A stretch of DNA of 64,000 nt from Zygnema cylindricum (taxonomy: Eukaryota > Streptophyta > Zygnematophyceae > Zygnematales > Zygnemataceae): contig JBBHKE010000953.1 in assembly GCA_037447655.1 (NCBI GenBank), forward strand, positions 403,001 through 467,000. Reading direction: 5' to 3'. Made by a program: the position numbers and the translations under genes. Positions within the stretch are counted from its first letter, which is position 1. Every line of letters begins with the position of its first letter. The notes below the pieces were generated by a model. It ran no database searches. It saw nothing but the letters and a program-made list of their open reading frames with translations, and was not told the origin of the DNA. Of this stretch, positions 59,514-64,000 are shown piece by piece.

Positions 59514-60401
59514 TATTATTCCCTTTTTCCTTGTGTCATATTCACATTTATTACTTTTCATGGTGCATATATTTTTTGTCCTTCCATATTCATTTTTGTT
59601 TGTATATATGTTTGTGAGCATGACTTTGCTAGGTATAGTGCATGGTTTCCCCACTTCTCTCTCATGCACAACAGCTATCATGTTGCATAGTGTCGGTTGC
59701 ATGCATGCATGGTTGCTTTGCACACGCGCACGATATTTGACACGCGTACACGATATTATGCACGCACGGACGATTTTGGCATGCACGCATGATTTTCGTT
59801 CGCACGTGCAATTTTATTCCGGTTCATTAATTTACACGTCTAATTTAATAGTACTAATTTCGTGCGATATGTTTCGTTTCGTACGTAGGTACACGGTTTT
59901 TGAGTATGGACGGGAAGTATCGTTTGGCGATGAATCGTGATTTCCGGGAGTAGTATCGTCGCTTCGATGCCCTTCATTCATTTTAGTAGCCAACATATGT
60001 AGGTTCGCACATACTTGTATATAGGGAGGGTTTTTACCCTCAGACGGTGGATTTTGTTGGGCATACGGCAGACGATGTTGGCCGCCTATTGGCCAACATC
60101 TTAAGTAGTTTCGTTCATGTAAAGTAGGCTAAACTTAGGCTATTTTTGCTCACGGCGTAGTTTTTTCCCTACTTAGGCTTATTTTTAGATTTAGAGAATT
60201 TAGCTTTTGGACAAGAATTTTCTCTTGGCGGTTGAGCTTCTCTTTTGCTCCCTCTCATTAATTTCCCACGGGTCTTTCTTTTCCTTGCTAGTTAGCTGTA
60301 GAGGCTAGACAGAGTAAGACTATTCACCTTGTGTTCTGCCCGCGTTTTTAATCCACACGGCCTAAGGTCACGTCTAGAAGGTTTCCCTCCAAGCTTTGTC
60401 A
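59514..60401 (+). repeat. LTR-like repeat, upstream member
   Basis: Preceded by a polypurine tract (CTTTAGGGGAG) and ended by GCTTTGTCA, followed by TTTGGTGGAAGTG, a plausible primer site. Its first ~190 bp recur at 60687. Confidence 0.5.
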
Positions 60402-60900
60402 TTTGGTGGAAGTGTGGGATTAGAAATCGTAGGGGAGCACATCTGGACCTTGCTGCGCTTTCCTCACACAGCTTAGCGGTTTGGTTGTGTGTGTGTCTTG
60501 ATTGTGTTTCGGTTGATTGTGAAAGAGTGTATTTCTGGCCGAATTTGGATTTTCTTTTGTTTTGGTTGGAATATTTCTTGTTTTGCTGTCACGACGACAT
60601 AACTCTTATAGGGAATATGATAAAGACCTGAGAGCCTAGTGGCTACCACCTGGCTTAGCATATGGGCCTATCTCCCTTTAGGAGAGTATTCTCATTTTTT
60701 TCCTTGTGTCATATTCACATTTATTCCTTCTCGTGGTGTATATATTTTTTGTCCTTCCATATTCATTTTTGTTTGTATATATGTCTTTGAGCATGACTTT
60801 GCTGGGTATGATGGATGGTTTCCCCGCTTCTCTCTCATGCACGACAGTTTTGTAGTCGTCCACGACTGTCTCAAGTTTTGTGGGTGTCCACAATTATCAA
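60402..60900 (+). mobile_element. TRIM-like internal region and start of a second LTR
   Basis: About 285 bp of non-coding sequence after the primer site, ending in CTTTAGGAGAG (polypurine tract). Then comes a second copy of the LTR start (CCTTGTGTCATATTCACATT...CTTTGCTGGGTATGATG) that fades out by about 60850. A short LTR-internal-LTR unit without genes fits a TRIM-like non-autonomous element. Confidence 0.45.
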
Positions 60901-62650
60901 AATTTCTACACACATCTAGGATTGTCACATTTTAAAGCATATATTTTATTTTTGCACATTGGAATGCTTTGCAAAGTCCAACAAAGAATCTTCACTTACG
61001 ATGTTGTGCCCTTAGTGTAGAAGGTTATATCTTGCACGCAGGGTTTTTTTGTGATATTTAAAAATAATGTCCTCCCACCCCTAAAGGCATTCTGTTACCC
61101 AACTAAAGACAAAAATGTGCGTTGAGTTTCCTTAAATCATAGACGAATGGTTCATTTTTGCTCCTCTATATATAATATGCTAGCTTCTATTAAAATTTGT
61201 TTTAGTTTCCGCATTCTTAGACAATGTAGGTCCTCGTGGGGATTGGAGTACTTGCTGCAACAACTATTTTGTTGAGATTTTGGGGTGTTTTTGAGAGCAC
61301 TTTTGCTGTCACCTTCTGTTGTTCGTGCGGTCCTCTGTTCTAGTGGGATTTACGGAACCCTCACATGGACTAGGTCTTGAAGGGGAGGGTCACTCCAAAG
61401 CTCGATGACGAATTTTGTGTACTCCTCATTGGGGCATGAAACTATACTCTATAGAAGATGACAAATAAGTCTAAAAAAATCAGAACTGCTTTGAAAAGCA
61501 ATTTCAAGTGAGCGGTTTTTCTCTTATTTGGTGGACGATCAGATGAGATTTTCCTTTCCATTTATATATTTTTTACTGTGGATATGTTTTATTTTTATGC
61601 CATTGATACGATTCAAATTCACATTATGTTTATAATTTTGTATTTTTGGTTTCTAAATCGATTTTGGTGCTTTGGGAGTGATGATTTTGTGCAAAAGGAA
61701 GCAGCTATCCTACCCGTCGCTTTCTGTATGAGGTAATAACAATAAAACTCATTGAAATGGACCATGGTATATCAATTAAGGGCATAAAATTCAAAAAAAG
61801 AAAAATCCTAGACAAAACAAAAAAGATGTAAATAGAAAGAAAAGTATTATGAACGAAAACATCGTTGAAGGAACTAGCACAAGAATGACCAACAACCACA
61901 AAATCAACAACAAAGTAACAAATTATTTAGAAAGATCAATACAACAACTAAAGTGAAAGTGGGCCAATATTTTAATCCCCCAAATGCGGCGGAGCACTAT
62001 GTGGGAGGTTTGGAACACAAAGACGGATGTAACCACAATAGCCGAGCAAACGGAGCCAAACCGCATATACCTCGTGCTTTCTTTTCCCAAAATGGGCAAG
62101 ATACCCCAAGCCTATTAGTATAAATGCCAATTTAGAACCTTTCGCACTAACTTGGTGTCGGGAGATGTGGGCAATTGTAGTCCACTCATTACCAAACGTT
62201 GTTCACATTACTTTATGATTCCTCGTGAAATGAAACACGAGGAAATGATTGTTTTGACACTAATAGTGACGGGCAATGTAGTGTGATTATAATTGTTTAT
62301 TAAACTAATCAGGAGGGAGATTATTGTTTTTATATAATGTTTTACAAAGACTACCACAGACATTAAAAGTGAGATGGACCACGTTATCATGCAAAATCAT
62401 GCAGGATGAGTCGAGAAAGACGAGGAAAATTGGCTTACATCGCCGATTCGATGGCACACAAGCGATATGAATTGGCCTGAGCCTTATCATTTACGGGACA
62501 TACGAAAAGATTGTTTAGGATTTTGCGCTATGCATGAGGATTGTGAGTCCTCTTCACATAACCTCTTTGGCCATTGATATATCTTGATCGTCCAAAATTT
62601 GTAATACATCTGGTATGTTATTTTTTGCACATGGTGTTGCGTATCTATAT
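60900..62650. other. No gene recognised
   Basis: AT-rich sequence with short unrelated open frames only. Nothing with family resemblance, no clear terminal repeats. Confidence 0.5.
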
Positions 62651-62830
62651 TGTTGTGCATCAAGTAAAAACTTACTGCGATGAAGTTGATATTTGATATA
62701 TCCAATATCAAACAATTAGAGGGCTCTTATCCGGTACTTTTCACATAGAGTATGGCGCATCAATAATGTTGTGTATCTAGTAAAAACTTATCGCGACAAA
62801 GTCGATATTCGATATATCGATATCAAACGG
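62651..62830. repeat. Local duplication of about 60 bp
   Basis: TGTTGTGCATCAAGTAAAAAC...GATATATCCAATATCAAAC at about 62651-62712 recurs at about 62769-62830 (TGTTGTGTATCTAGTAAAAAC...GATATATCGATATCAAAC). The second copy contains the palindrome CGATATATCG. Confidence 0.75.
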
Positions 62831-63213
62831 TTGGACCAACTAAATTTATCGCGATATATTTGGTGTGAGATAGGTGTCCGTACAAAAATATTGTACGTTA
62901 AATCGTACGAAAGATTCCCTCCAAAAACTGTAGGGGCGGGGCGGGGGGGGGGGGGGGGGAGAAGGGCTTTTGGATTTTTTTTGAAACACAACGTCGCTTC
63001 GATATATCGCAGTTTAAAAATATCGGCATATTAGATCGACAGATCAGTAGAATATCGCGATATTAAGCTTCTCAAATGTCGAGGCGATGTATCGATTACA
63101 GGATATCCAGAATCAAGTACATATCGTGTACCGGCAATGGGTCTTCGATACACAACACTACGGTATCGAAGTGCGATGTGTTTCAGTCTCTTCAGAAAAG
63201 GCATATTGCACAT

Positions 63214-63965
63214 CAGAGGTCGCAAAAGTCGAAAATTTTCATACCCGAAACCGACTGTTTTTTTTTTTCAAAATCTGAGTAACCGATGCCCGACCGAGTT
63301 TTGTCACGCTCCAAAATTGTTAACCGTTAACCGACCGTCGTTTACGAAAAAAAAAATTAACCGAATCTTGATTTTTCGCGACTAACCGGGCCCGCCCGTA
63401 ACAGAAAAAGTACCAAATTAATCAATGTACGACGGAATAAGCCAATAATTACGATTTGTCGCGTTCCCTAAGATTTGCGAAATGAATAGTGTACTACTGT
63501 GTCAGATTTGCGACGCTTTGTCGCGTTGCCTAAGATTTGCGAAATGAATATTGTACTACCGTGTCAGATTTGCGACACTTTGTCGCGTTCCCTAAGATTT
63601 TCGAATTGAATAGAGTACTATCGTGTCAGATTTGAGACGCTTTGTCGCGTTCCCTTTGATTTGCGAAACAAATAGCTAACTACAGTACCGTGTCAGACTT
63701 GCGACGCTAATCATGATGTCACGTACTTCCACGATGCCAAAGAGTACAAAGTACAAGAATATTGGATTATAGGGACAGTACAAAATTTTCATTTTTTTTG
63801 GTTTTTTGGTTGACCGAATGTAACCGACCGTTTTTTTTTTCCTGGTGAATCAACCGACCGTAACCGCCCGACCCCCAAAATTTGGCAACCGAATCCGTTC
63901 CGGATCCGGCGCGGGCGGTCGGTTAACGGTCGGTCACGGTTTCGGTTGACCGTTTGCGACCTCTG
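63214..63965. mobile_element. hAT-like non-autonomous DNA transposon
   Basis: 752 bp. Termini CAGAGGTCGCAAA and (reverse complement) CAGAGGTCGCAAA form a perfect 13-bp inverted repeat with the hAT-type CAG start. A perfect 8-bp target duplication TTGCACAT lies at 63206-63213 and 63966-63973. Subterminal regions are dense in AACCGACCG motifs in both orientations. No transposase frame. Confidence 0.9.
63456..63712. repeat. Tandem repeat, about 67-bp unit, four copies, inside the hAT-like element
   Basis: The unit (TTGTCGCGTTCCCTAAGATT, then TGCGAAATGAATA, GTACTAC, GTGTCAGATTTGCGACGC) is repeated about four times with substitutions; the last copy carries a short insertion. Confidence 0.85.
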
Positions 63966-64000
63966 TTGCACATCGTGCTGCATTAAATACGATATGTTTT

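Noticed and set aside
62935-62960. G-quadruplex regulatory element
   Set aside because: A plain G homopolymer with no promoter or gene nearby; it may be length-unstable but nothing supports a function.

Overview
This window is eukaryotic nuclear DNA, most likely from a green plant lineage, possibly a streptophyte alga such as a charophyte or an early-diverging land plant. The evidence is intron-rich genes with GT-AG introns, two proteins typical of the green lineage (an RNR1-type organellar RNase II and a CPR5-like membrane protein), and Ty1/copia elements whose primer site matches a plant-type initiator tRNA. The species assignment is inference. No rRNA, CRISPR array or prokaryotic operon was seen.

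Layout. Positions 1-9767 (+) hold a 14-exon RNase II/RNB exoribonuclease gene (RNR1-like) whose 5' end lies outside the window. Positions 11890-16647 (-) hold a convergent four-exon CPR5-like gene; its first intron (about 1.9 kb) is almost purely pyrimidine on the transcribed-sense strand, and its first exon adds a signal peptide and an extra membrane segment. Positions about 21596-29175 (-) hold a WD40 propeller gene of at least 11 exons that ends in a hydrophobic tail. I rebuilt the exons of all three genes by matching splice sites, intron phases and family similarity; nearly all junctions keep frame.

From about 29.7 kb to the right edge the window is repeat-dominated. There are three copies of a PIF/Harbinger-like MITE (18.9, 29.8 and 39.0 kb) with TWA target duplications, a second MITE family with TA flanks (31.9-33.4 kb), a hAT transposase remnant (31.1 kb), a solo LTR with a perfect target duplication (35.2-36.2 kb), and a Russian-doll cluster of copia elements (40.5-55.7 kb). 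In the cluster a young copia (41706-47917, LTRs nearly identical, TSD CATTC) sits inside the 3' LTR of an older, broken copia, which itself sits inside another LTR. Further right are more LTRs, a decayed retropepsin-bearing retroelement, a TRIM-like repeat pair, and a complete hAT-type non-autonomous element (63214-63965, 8-bp TSD) carrying internal tandem repeats.

Most notable points: (1) the copia group places its gag start codon inside the 5' LTR, so the primer-binding site, which matches the anticodon arm of initiator tRNA (half-tRNA priming), lies within coding sequence; (2) two diverged copia copies share an in-frame stop at the same place between integrase and reverse transcriptase, with different stop codons; (3) nearly all LTRs carry a tRNA-like A-box/B-box module with a hairpin; (4) the CPR5-like gene has an unusual N-terminus and an extreme polypyrimidine intron.
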